Shown here: in pieces, positions 1 to 7,024 of the stretch
How positions within the stretch are numbered: the stretch's first letter is position 1
Layout: the number at the start of each line of letters is the position of its first letter
NCBI GenBank assembly: GCA_021443235.1
Contig: JABUUJ010000003.1
Span: forward strand, 112,280-120,112
Source of the DNA: Muribaculaceae bacterium
GTDB taxonomy: Bacteria > Bacteroidota > Bacteroidia > Bacteroidales > Muribaculaceae
DNA: 7,833 nt
Direction: 5' to 3'
Notes under the pieces: model-generated
Databases searched by the model: none
The model's input: only the letters and a program-made list of their open reading frames with translations
Told to the model about the DNA's origin: nothing
Position numbers and translations under genes: made by a program

Positions 1-609
1 GTCAACCCATCTATAATCCTTGACCTTGTGGCGCTTGGCGATTACGCGGCCCAGGTGGTCAAAGTCGGTGCGCTTAGGCATCATAGTGTTAATGCCCTGT
101 CCCAGTGGCGTATAGTCGCGCACGGGGCGTTTCACCACCGTTTTCTGCACCTTTCCCTTGAAAAAGTTGAAGTTGCTCAGTTCCCAGTTATACTTGCTCA
201 GCAGCGGCCCCTTGTTAATGTCCATGTAAATCCTGTAGTTGCGGCTATACACCCACTCCTTGCCGTCGTCGATAGGAGGGTCGAAAAACGACGAATAGGA
301 CACTTGCGCGATGACGGTTTTCAGCGACTTGTAGGGAGCATATTTCTGGAGCAGAAGCAGGTCGTAGTCAAAGGTTTGCGAGAAATTGGCGAGGTTGAAC
401 GCCTTGCCCGGAATGAGCTCGGGGTTGATGCCGTAGAGCGTGTGCGAGTTGCCCAAAATCACAGTCTCGACCTCATCGTGGTGCCCAAGCATATACTGGT
501 GCTTGTAGGAATAGACGTTGGGCTGCATGCGCACCGCCCATTCCAGCGCGAGCAACACCGCCGCCACTATCACCGCAAAAGCCAAGCAATAAGTAATAAA
601 CCGTCTCAT
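1..609 (-). CDS. Membrane-anchored SGNH/AlgJ-DltD-like protein (partial, 3' end outside window)
   Basis: The minus strand reads without a stop for 203 codons from ATG at 609-607 to the window edge; the C-terminus is missing. Residues 4-22 form one hydrophobic segment (start MRRFITYCLAFAV), which suggests an N-terminal membrane anchor with the rest outside the cytoplasm. Residues 50-57 (VILGNSHT) resemble SGNH hydrolase block I, with Ser55 as the candidate nucleophile, followed by YGINP and a NLANFSQTFDYD stretch. The late Asp-x-x-His block of the family would lie beyond the edge and cannot be checked. The gene starts 6 nt after the MBOAT stop, so the two are almost certainly cotranscribed. 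Paired MBOAT and SGNH proteins (AlgI/AlgJ, DltB/DltD, PatA/PatB) O-acylate exported glycans; I infer this protein is the partner that transfers or handles the acyl group. No Shine-Dalgarno is seen before the ATG. The coding call is strong; the enzymatic role is inferred. Confidence 0.82.
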   Translation of the reverse strand, partial: MRRFITYCLAFAVIVAAVLLALEWAVRMQPNVYSYKHQYMLGHHDEVETVILGNSHTLYGINPELIPGKAFNLANFSQTFDYDLLLLQKYAPYKSLKTVIAQVSYSSFFDPPIDDGKEWVYSRNYRIYMDINKGPLLSKYNWELSNFNFFKGKVQKTVVKRPVRDYTPLGQGINTMMPKRTDFDHLGRVIAKRHKVKDYRWVD

Positions 610-615
610 AAGCAC

Positions 616-2055
616 TTAGAACTGGAAATAGATAAACTGTTGCGACGACGCGCTATACACCAGCGTGAAAGTCACCAGACCCAGGTAGAGCGCCCAGCGC
701 GCGGCACGGTAGCGCAGCAACGGCACACCGTCGATGCACAGCGCATGCGGCTTGGTGCGTTGCAGCCACTCAACGAGCATAAACACCACAATCCACCCCG
801 TCACCGTGCCGCCCATAGCGGGCAACGACAGTGAGAAGTCGGTGAAAATGCGGCACAGATAGTGCCACGAGTCAGTAATTGAGTTGGTGCGGTAAAGCAG
901 GCGGCTGAACGCCACAAAAAGGAAGGTAACCAGCATGTTAACCACGTCGCGCAGGCTGGGCAACACGCGCCCTTGCGCCACGGTGTCGCGGTACTTCTTG
1001 TTACCGCCAATGAGCATGAGCACCACAAACGCCAGCCCATGGAAGAAGCCCCAGGTCACATAACCCCACTTGGCGCCATGCCAGATGCCGCTCACCACAA
1101 ACACTGCCATCGTGTTGCGTATCTTCTTGGCCTGCGAGCAACGGCTGCCGCCCAGCGGGAAATATACATAGTCGCGAAACCACGACGTGAGCGAGATGTG
1201 CCAGCGATGCCAAAACTCGCCTATATTGCGTGAGAAATAGGGATAGTTGAAGTTCTGCATCAGGTTGATGCCGAAGAGCTTGGCCGTGCCTATGGCAATG
1301 TCGCTGTAGCCCGAGAAATCGCCATAGATCTGAAACGAGAATAGCAGCACGCCCAAGATGAGCTCGCTGCTGTTGCAGGTGTGAAAATGTGTGAAAATGT
1401 GGTCGACATAGGTGGCGCAGTTGTCGGCTATTACCATCTTTTTCACAAACCCCCACAGCATCTGGCGCATGCCGTCGACGGCCGCGGGATAGGAAAAACG
1501 GCGGTCGGCAAGGAACTGCGGCAGCAGGTTGCTGGCTCGCTCAATGGGGCCCGCCACAAGCTGCGGGAAGAAGCTCACAAAGGCAAAAAACGCCACCACA
1601 TCGTGAGTGGGCTCAACCTTGCCCTTATACACGTCGATGGTGTAGCTCAGCGCCTGGAACGTATAGAAGCTAATACCCACAGGCAGAATGAGTTGCACAG
1701 TCACAAAATCAAGCTGCCAACCCCATATTCCCACCAGCGACTGCAGGCTGTCGACAAACCAGTTAAAGTACTTGAAAGCACCCAGAATGCCTAAGTTTAC
1801 AATCACATTGGCCGCGCACACCAGCTTCTGCCGACGGCGGTTGTCCTTGAAATGCTCTATCGCCACGCCGCTGGCATAGCTGCATGCCGTGGTGAAGGCG
1901 ATGAGAATCAGGAAACGCCAGTCCCACCACCCATAGAACACATAGCTGGCAACGACGACAAACGCGTTTTGCCACCTACGCTGCCTGAACCCATACCAGT
2001 AGAGCAAGAACACCACCGGCAGGAAAAGCAAATATTCGATAGAGTTAAACAACAT
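616..2055 (-). CDS. MBOAT-family membrane O-acyltransferase (AlgI/DltB-like)
   Basis: Multi-pass inner-membrane protein of 479 aa, a usual length for AlgI-like MBOATs. It is expected to move an acyl group (often acetyl) from a cytoplasmic donor across the membrane for O-acylation of a glycan. Family motifs, numbered from this start: LPVGISFYTFQALSYTIDVY near 125-144, QLVAGPIERASNLLPQF near 165-181, FWHRWHISLTSWFRDYVYFP near 281-300 (His283, His286), and SGIWHGAKWG with the conserved active-site His326. An upstream in-frame ATG at 2097 would add 14 residues. I reject it because a TAnnTTTG promoter box (2062-2069) lies inside that extension, and because MLFNSIEYLLFLP is the typical N-terminus as I recall it for Bacteroidales homologues. 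The SGNH partner follows directly. The acylated polymer cannot be read from the window; capsule, O-antigen or exopolysaccharide are all possible. Confidence 0.93.
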   Translation of the reverse strand: MLFNSIEYLLFLPVVFLLYWYGFRQRRWQNAFVVVASYVFYGWWDWRFLILIAFTTACSYASGVAIEHFKDNRRRQKLVCAANVIVNLGILGAFKYFNWFVDSLQSLVGIWGWQLDFVTVQLILPVGISFYTFQALSYTIDVYKGKVEPTHDVVAFFAFVSFFPQLVAGPIERASNLLPQFLADRRFSYPAAVDGMRQMLWGFVKKMVIADNCATYVDHIFTHFHTCNSSELILGVLLFSFQIYGDFSGYSDIAIGTAKLFGINLMQNFNYPYFSRNIGEFWHRWHISLTSWFRDYVYFPLGGSRCSQAKKIRNTMAVFVVSGIWHGAKWGYVTWGFFHGLAFVVLMLIGGNKKYRDTVAQGRVLPSLRDVVNMLVTFLFVAFSRLLYRTNSITDSWHYLCRIFTDFSLSLPAMGGTVTGWIVVFMLVEWLQRTKPHALCIDGVPLLRYRAARWALYLGLVTFTLVYSASSQQFIYFQF

Positions 2056-2061
2056 CGGGGG

Positions 2062-2069
2062 CAAAGTTA
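2062..2069 (-). promoter_or_regulatory. Bacteroidetes -7 promoter box for the MBOAT-SGNH unit
   Basis: On the minus strand the sequence reads TAACTTTG, an exact match to the Bacteroidetes -7 consensus TAnnTTTG, and ends 6 nt before ATG 2055. Transcription would start roughly at 2055-2059, giving little or no leader. A possible -33 TTG (2097-2095) is 25 nt upstream, longer than the usual spacing, so the -33 element is uncertain. Confidence 0.6.
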
Positions 2070-2120
2070 CACAAAATTTCGCAATTAGGAAAATCAAGAA
2101 GTGGAAACCTCAACCATGCC

Positions 2121-2140
2121 ACCACATTGAGCCACGTTGA
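2121..2140. repeat. Two 10-bp imperfect direct repeats
   Basis: ACCACATTGA (2121-2130) is followed immediately by GCCACGTTGA (2131-2140), 8 of 10 identical. The copies are one helical turn apart, in the divergent intergenic region upstream of both promoter boxes. This could be a weak tandem regulator site or chance; no known operator is recognised. Confidence 0.25.
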
Positions 2141-2255
2141 ACGCAAGTTTGGCGAGTGCTGTTGCGTGGGGTAGAGAGGGGCTTGAATAGGGGTCGCTGG
2201 CGTGCGTGTTATTAATAAAAAGGGGAAATTGTTTTTAGGTGTGCAATATTTTTTG

Positions 2256-2263
2256 TAATTTTG
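2256..2263 (+). promoter_or_regulatory. Bacteroidetes -7 promoter box for the porU-rex operon
   Basis: TAATTTTG matches TAnnTTTG exactly and sits in a markedly AT-rich stretch. It lies 42 nt before ATG 2306, giving an expected leader of about 36-39 nt. A TTG at 2229-2231 is a possible -33 element, but its 24-nt spacing is a little long. No equally good box is seen before rex, the FAH-fold gene or the second PorU-like gene. Confidence 0.6.
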
Positions 2264-2267
2264 CCGT

Positions 2268-2284
2268 TATTCTTGTAAAGAATA
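2268..2284. promoter_or_regulatory. Perfect inverted repeat at the predicted porU transcription start
   Basis: TATTCTT (2268-2274), a 3-nt centre GTA, and AAGAATA (2278-2284) form a perfect 7-bp palindrome starting 4 nt after the -7 box. Position suggests either an operator overlapping the start site or a 5'-terminal mRNA stem-loop. The stem has a single G-C pair, so an operator is the more likely reading. It does not resemble the Rex consensus (TTGTGAA-N4-TTCACAA). No poly-T run follows, so it is not a terminator. Confidence 0.4.
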
Positions 2285-2305
2285 CTCAAAACAAACGCTG
2301 AAAGT

Positions 2306-5300
2306 ATGAAGAAAACTACCATAATGCGCTTTATCGTTGCCAGTGTCGTCGCCCTCTCGGCTATGGCGTCGCACCACGCAATGGCATTACCATTAGAGCA
2401 CTACGCCTCCTCGTCGAAACTCGCATCGGGCCGCTGGGTCAAGATTGCGGTGACCGAGAGCGGCATACACCAAATCACCGACGCCGACGCCAAGAGCTGG
2501 GGCTTCGGCAGCGCCCAGTCGCTGCACGTGTTCGGCACCGGAGGCGCCGGGCTGAGCGAGACACTCACCAGCGACATCCCCGACGACCTGCCGCAGCTGC
2601 CCGTAGTGAGAGCCGCCGGCAAACTGCTTTTCTATGCGCAAGGCCCCGTGACATGGCAAGCCAACAAGACGGGCATCACCTTTGAGCAGGTGCACAACCC
2701 CTATAGCAACAAAGGCTACTACTTTGTGACCGACAGCGAGGAATATCAGGACATCACCGCCGAGCGCAGCGAGAAAACCGCCGCGGGCGAGGCCGTGACC
2801 ACCTTCACCGAGCGCCTCTATCACGAGGTCGACATCACCAACCCCAGCGAGACCGGACGCGTCTATCTGGGCGAGGACTTCATGAGCAACGCCCAGCAGA
2901 CCTACAACTTCAAGCTCACGGGCCACGTGAGCGGCACCAAGGTCAACGCGCTCACCGTGGCAGGCGTGTGCCAGCAGAGCGCATCGGGCTCGGGCTCTTT
3001 CACCTTCCAGGCCAACGGCACCAACCTGCCCAAGGCCGCGAGCGACCAGTTCTCCTACTCAAGCATCAAGTACCAGATTTATCAGAAGCTAACAATGCTC
3101 AAGACCTTCGACCCCAACAGCGAAGACCTGAGCTACACCGTGAAGCTCAACCTCACCAACGCGCTGCTCAAGATAGGACGCCTCGACTATATCACCGTCA
3201 ACTATGAGCGCGCACTGGCACTGAGCAACGGCCAAATAGCCTTTGCCACACCACTCTCGTGGACCGAAGGCACTCCCATGAGCATCGCCGGAGCCACCAG
3301 CAGCACCGTGGTGTGGGATGTCACCGTGCCCCACGCGCCAGTGCAGATGGCCACCACCGTGAGCGGCAACAGCGCCACCATCGTCACCGGGGCGAGCCAC
3401 CACGAGTATGTCGCCTTCAACCCCGAGGGCAGTTACGTCAGCCCCAAGGAGCATGAGACCGTTGCCAACCAGAACATCCACGCCATGAGCGTGCCCGACC
3501 TGATTATCATCACCCACTCGCGATACATGGTTCAGGCCCAGCGCCTCGCCGACCTGCATGCCGATGCCGACACAATGCGTGTGCTCGTGCTCTCGCAAGA
3601 CGACGTGTTCAACGAGTTCTCCAGCGGCACGCCCGACGCCATGGCCTATCGCATGGTGTGCAAGTATTTCTATGATCGCGGCACCGATGGCGGCCACCAT
3701 CTGCAGCACGCGCTGCTCATGGGCAACGGCACCTACGACAACCGCCAAATCTCGTCGGAGTTCAAGTCGATAGCCTATCCCGCGGTGCTTACATGGCAAA
3801 GCCCCGTGTCGTACACCGAGAACGGCTCCTACTGCGTAGACAACCACATGGGCATGCTCGTTGACGGCGCTGGCAACAACTGGGGCGCGCAAGAGATGAA
3901 GATAGGCGTGGGACGCCTGCCCGTGAAGAGCGAGAGCGAGGCCGAGATATGCGTCAACAAAATCATCAACTATGTCACCTCGCCCAAGTTCGGGGCATGG
4001 CGCACCAAAGTGCTCGTGATAGCCGACGACGAGGAGAAAGCCTCGTTTATGAAAGACTGCGAGACCTATATCGAGAGCGCACGCTCGACCGACATGGGCA
4101 ACAGCTATATGTACAAGCGCATCTACCTTGACGCCTACGACGCGGTGTCGGTGGGCTCGACACGCAGCTACCCCGGGGCGCGCAACGACTTCTACGGCGG
4201 CCTCAAGGACGGAGCGCTCGTGTGGTGCTATAACGGCCACGCCAGCCCCAACGTGATAAGCGGCCACAACTTCGTGCGCCGCAACGACTTCCTCGACAAC
4301 ATGTACTACAACCACCTGCCGCTCATGATGGGCACCTCGTGCGAGGTGGCACGCTTCGACGCCATCGACGACTCGGGCGGCGAGCTCATGATGCTCAACA
4401 AAAACGGTGGCGCCATTGCCGTGATGAGCACCAACCGACAGGCATATATGCACGACAACGCCTTGCTGGGCAAGCAGATGTTCAAGAACATATTTGACCG
4501 CGACAAGGACGGGCAGTCCTATCGCCTGGGCGATATCTTCAAGATGTCGCTCAACAGCACCAAGCTGAGCAACAACCAGGCCTATATGCTCATGGGCGAC
4601 CCCGCCATGCGCCTAACGCAGCCCCTCTACAAGGCCCGCATCGAGACCATCAACGGCCAGAGCATCGACACAGGCAACAAGCCCGTGTTCAAGGCCCGCC
4701 AGAAAGTCACCTTCACCGGCTCAATCGTCGACAGGCAAGGCAAGCGTGTCGAGGACTTCAACGGCACAGTGCTGAGCAGCCTCTATGACTGCGACCAGAG
4801 CGTCACCACCCACGCCTATGGCGAGGGCTCGGCGTTTACCTACCAGGAGCACAGCAACCGCATCGCCATAGGCAGCGACAGCGTGAGCAACGGCCAGTTC
4901 AAGGTCACACTCACCATCCCCAGCGAGATTATGTACTCGTTTGACAACTACACCCCGTCGCTGGTGAGCGTCTATGCCCAGGACAACGCCAAAATGAACG
5001 ACGCCATGGGCTCGTGCGAGGACTTCTACATCTATGGCTATGACGAGACAGTGCCCACCGACACCTTAGGCCCCGAAATCATGCACTTCGGGCTCAACAG
5101 CGAGGACTTCAAGAACGGCGGCGACTGCAACGAGTCGCCACTGGTGGTGGCAACCCTCTTCGACCGCAGCGGCATCAACCTGAGCGACGCCGGCATAGGC
5201 CATGCCATGACACTCACCCTCGACGGCGAGACGCAATATAGCGACGTGAGCAAGTACTACACCCCCATCCACTGCGACGACGGCTACAAGGGCTCAATCA

Positions 5301-5728
5301 GCTACCCGCTCAGCGATCTGGGCAACGGCATGCACACGCTGCGCCTCAGGGCATGGGACGTATATAACAACATGAACGAGATGACCCTCAACTTCAATGT
5401 GGTGCGTGGGCTCAAGCCCCAGATTGCCGAGGTTTATGTCACCAACAACCCAGCCTCGACCGAGACCACATTCTATGTCAAGCACAACCGCCCCGACGCC
5501 AAGCTCAACGTGGGCATACAGGTATATGACATCATGGGACGCCTCGTGTGGAGCACCCAGCAAAGCGGACAGAGCGACAAAGACTACTCGTTCCCCGTGA
5601 CATGGAACCTTACCGACCTGAGCGGCAACCGCGTGCACAGGGGCATCTATGTGTATCGCGCCACCATCTCGACCGATGGTGTGAGAGAAGCCACCAAGTC
5701 GAAGAAACTTGCCGTCACAGGCGAGTAA
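2306..5728 (+). CDS. porU: Type IX secretion system sortase PorU (gingipain-like C25 cysteine peptidase)
   Basis: Complete 1140-aa exported protein, close to the roughly 1160 aa of the Porphyromonas gingivalis PorU. In the T9SS, PorU acts at the outer surface: it cleaves the C-terminal signal of secreted cargo and attaches anionic LPS. Layout: signal peptide 1-27 with cleavage at AMA/LP; N-terminal PorU domain with WVKIAV (44-49), PDDL (92-95) and GKLLFYAQGPV (105-115); peptidase C25 domain about 396-770 with YNGHAS (catalytic His645), GTSCEV (catalytic Cys679), GGAIAVMST and the GDPAMRL signature near 764-770; beta-rich segments; and a sorting-type C-terminal domain about 1035-1140 with IMGRLVW (1076-1082), GIYVYRATI (1113-1121) and terminal KKLAV. 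The His-Cys spacing of 34 fits C25 enzymes. A start at Met7 is possible, but Met1 gives the better positively charged n-region. rex follows 6 nt after the stop. The porV gene that I recall beside porU in P. gingivalis is not next to it here. Confidence 0.88.
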   Translation: MKKTTIMRFIVASVVALSAMASHHAMALPLEHYASSSKLASGRWVKIAVTESGIHQITDADAKSWGFGSAQSLHVFGTGGAGLSETLTSDIPDDLPQLPVVRAAGKLLFYAQGPVTWQANKTGITFEQVHNPYSNKGYYFVTDSEEYQDITAERSEKTAAGEAVTTFTERLYHEVDITNPSETGRVYLGEDFMSNAQQTYNFKLTGHVSGTKVNALTVAGVCQQSASGSGSFTFQANGTNLPKAASDQFSYSSIKYQIYQKLTMLKTFDPNSEDLSYTVKLNLTNALLKIGRLDYITVNYERALALSNGQIAFATPLSWTEGTPMSIAGATSSTVVWDVTVPHAPVQMATTVSGNSATIVTGASHHEYVAFNPEGSYVSPKEHETVANQNIHAMSVPDLIIITHSRYMVQAQRLADLHADADTMRVLVLSQDDVFNEFSSGTPDAMAYRMVCKYFYDRGTDGGHHLQHALLMGNGTYDNRQISSEFKSIAYPAVLTWQSPVSYTENGSYCVDNHMGMLVDGAGNNWGAQEMKIGVGRLPVKSESEAEICVNKIINYVTSPKFGAWRTKVLVIADDEEKASFMKDCETYIESARSTDMGNSYMYKRIYLDAYDAVSVGSTRSYPGARNDFYGGLKDGALVWCYNGHASPNVISGHNFVRRNDFLDNMYYNHLPLMMGTSCEVARFDAIDDSGGELMMLNKNGGAIAVMSTNRQAYMHDNALLGKQMFKNIFDRDKDGQSYRLGDIFKMSLNSTKLSNNQAYMLMGDPAMRLTQPLYKARIETINGQSIDTGNKPVFKARQKVTFTGSIVDRQGKRVEDFNGTVLSSLYDCDQSVTTHAYGEGSAFTYQEHSNRIAIGSDSVSNGQFKVTLTIPSEIMYSFDNYTPSLVSVYAQDNAKMNDAMGSCEDFYIYGYDETVPTDTLGPEIMHFGLNSEDFKNGGDCNESPLVVATLFDRSGINLSDAGIGHAMTLTLDGETQYSDVSKYYTPIHCDDGYKGSISYPLSDLGNGMHTLRLRAWDVYNNMNEMTLNFNVVRGLKPQIAEVYVTNNPASTETTFYVKHNRPDAKLNVGIQVYDIMGRLVWSTQQSGQSDKDYSFPVTWNLTDLSGNRVHRGIYVYRATISTDGVREATKSKKLAVTGE

Positions 5729-5734
5729 CGTGAG

Positions 5735-6415
5735 ATGCCGCAACAACACAACGAACCAATGACTAACGAAAAGAACACCACGCAACGGGCCGTGCTGCCC
5801 GAACCCACACTGAGACGACTGCCATGGTATCTGGCCTACGTCACCCTGCTCGACAAGCTGCACGTCGACAACGTGTCGTCGACACAAATATCCAAGGAGC
5901 TCAATGTGGATGCGTCACAGATAGCTAAAGACCTGTCGTTTCTCAACATCAAGGGAAAGACACGCATAGGATATGACGTGCACCAGCTCGTGAAAGAGCT
6001 CACCGACTTCCTCGGCTTCAAGAAGAAGCACAACGCCATCGTGATAGGCGCGGGAAGCCTGGGCGCCGCGCTCATGAACGACAAGGGACTGTCGCAATAT
6101 GGACTCAACATCGTGGCCGGATTTGACGTCAACGACGCCATCACCGGAACCATGGTTGCCGACACGCCCGTTTACGACATGCGCGAACTGGGCGACCGAC
6201 TGCCCGAGTTCAACGCCCAAATCGCCATCCTCACCGTGCCCATTGAGCACTCGCAGGCGGCGGCCAACGAGGTGATAGCCTGCGGCATCAAGGCCATTTG
6301 GAACTTCACCCCGTTCCGCATCAAGGCTCCGGCCGACATTGTAATCGCCAACACGTCGATTTACTCGCACCTGGCGCTCATCTATAACCGCATGGAAGGC
6401 GCCAAAACCAAGTAA
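5735..6415 (+). CDS. rex: Redox-sensing transcriptional repressor Rex
   Basis: Rex senses the NADH/NAD+ ratio: it binds DNA when NADH is low and releases it when NADH rises, controlling fermentation and respiration genes. The 226-aa protein has LPEPTLRRLPWYLAYV (21-36), a winged-helix domain (about 45-80) with VSSTQISKELNVDASQIAKD as recognition region, and GKTRIGYDV as the wing. The Rossmann domain carries GAGSLG (105-110) and FDVN (130-133), then TVPIE (167-171), WNFTPFRI (189-196) and a C-terminal domain-swap helix (about 208-220). A second ATG at 5759 would give 218 aa; the first eight residues are not conserved-looking, so the start is uncertain. The gene begins 6 nt after porU and ends 9 nt before the FAH-fold gene, with no promoter box of its own, so it is probably transcribed from the porU promoter. 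All expected Rex motifs are intact. Confidence 0.95.
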   Translation: MPQQHNEPMTNEKNTTQRAVLPEPTLRRLPWYLAYVTLLDKLHVDNVSSTQISKELNVDASQIAKDLSFLNIKGKTRIGYDVHQLVKELTDFLGFKKKHNAIVIGAGSLGAALMNDKGLSQYGLNIVAGFDVNDAITGTMVADTPVYDMRELGDRLPEFNAQIAILTVPIEHSQAAANEVIACGIKAIWNFTPFRIKAPADIVIANTSIYSHLALIYNRMEGAKTK

Positions 6416-6424
6416 CCGCGAGAA

Positions 6425-6985
6425 ATGAAACTGATGGTAATGAACAACGACAACGGGCGCATCGTGACACGACTCATGGCCGACTCGACAACGCTGCGCA
6501 GCGGGCAACCGTTCTTTGTGCCCGACCACGCGCCGCGCTTTGCGGTCACGCCCATGCTCGCGTTGCGAGTGGGACGCCTGGGCAAGTGCATCGCGCCGCG
6601 CTTTGCACATCGCTACATCGACGCCGTCACGGCCGCGTTTATCGTCACGCCCACCGACCTCGACGGCAACCCGCTTGACCTCGACGGCATGGCGGCAGTA
6701 ACCGACGGCACGGCGATGATGGGCGCGATGACCACCGTCAACGCCCAGCAACCACTGCCGGCAATGACATGGAGCCACAACGACTGCGAGCACACGCTCG
6801 ACACCGCCTCGCTGTGCCCCACCCCGGCGCAGGCCATCGAGCACATCAGCCGCTACTGCACCCTCAAGATGGGCGACATCGTGTGCCTGAGCCCACTCGG
6901 CACCCAGCCCGTGCCCATAGCCATCGACGACCACCTGACGGCGAGCGTAGGCGGCAAACAAGTGTTAACCAACAAGATAAAATAA
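6425..6985 (+). CDS. Fumarylacetoacetate hydrolase-fold protein, apparently lacking metal ligands
   Basis: A 186-aa protein, slightly short for the roughly 200-aa bacterial FAH family. Family landmarks remain: RVGRLGKCI (48-56), FAHRYID (60-66), TDGTAMMG (93-100), TLKMGDIVCL (146-155) and IAIDDHLTASVGGK (165-178). The metal-binding residues do not. Aligned from memory to the usual E-x-E and the Asp of the I-D-F-T-A-R-D motif, this protein has Thr42, Met44 and Ile73, and the late T-G-T-P loop reads LSPLGT. It is therefore probably not a hydrolase or decarboxylase and may bind a ligand or a protein; that is inference. It lies 9 nt after rex and 39 nt before the second PorU-like gene, in the same transcript. 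From memory, a FAH-family gene also neighbours porU in P. gingivalis, which would make the linkage old. Alternative starts at 6434 and 6440 exist; 6425 has a weak GAGA upstream. Confidence 0.75.
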   Translation: MKLMVMNNDNGRIVTRLMADSTTLRSGQPFFVPDHAPRFAVTPMLALRVGRLGKCIAPRFAHRYIDAVTAAFIVTPTDLDGNPLDLDGMAAVTDGTAMMGAMTTVNAQQPLPAMTWSHNDCEHTLDTASLCPTPAQAIEHISRYCTLKMGDIVCLSPLGTQPVPIAIDDHLTASVGGKQVLTNKIK

Positions 6986-7024
6986 ACAAAACAGTATAAA
7001 CGCGATCAAAATTTAATAGATTCT

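Noticed and set aside
28..834. 268-codon plus-strand open frame at the left edge
   Set aside because: It spans the boundary of two minus-strand genes with recognisable motifs and shows no domain of its own.
2229..2246. Possible 18-bp Rex operator (TTGT...GCAA) upstream of the porU -7 box
   Set aside because: Only the outer bases fit TTGTGAA-N4-TTCACAA (about 8 of 14 positions). The inner half-sites do not match, so it is not supported as a Rex site.
3089..4453. 454-codon open frame on the minus strand inside porU
   Set aside because: It is a shadow of the GC-rich porU codons. The plus frame carries the signal peptide, C25 catalytic residues and C-terminal domain, while the antisense product is low-complexity, rich in Val, His, Ala and Gly, and matches no family I know.
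6530..6606. 14-bp repeat GCGCCGCGCTTTGC at 6530-6543 and 6593-6606, plus a 13-bp repeat GACCTCGACGGCA at 6656-6668 and 6677-6689
   Set aside because: Both lie in frame within the FAH-fold gene and encode short similar peptides (APRFA; DLDG). Strong codon bias in GC-rich DNA explains them without a mobile or regulatory element.
5915..6961. 348-codon minus-strand open frame across rex and the FAH-fold gene
   Set aside because: Antisense to two genes with clear family motifs; its composition (many Arg, His, Val, Gly) is typical of a reverse-frame shadow.
6986..7024. Possible terminator or separate promoter before the second PorU-like gene
   Set aside because: The 39-nt gap is AT-rich but has no stable inverted repeat with a T run and no TAnnTTTG box.
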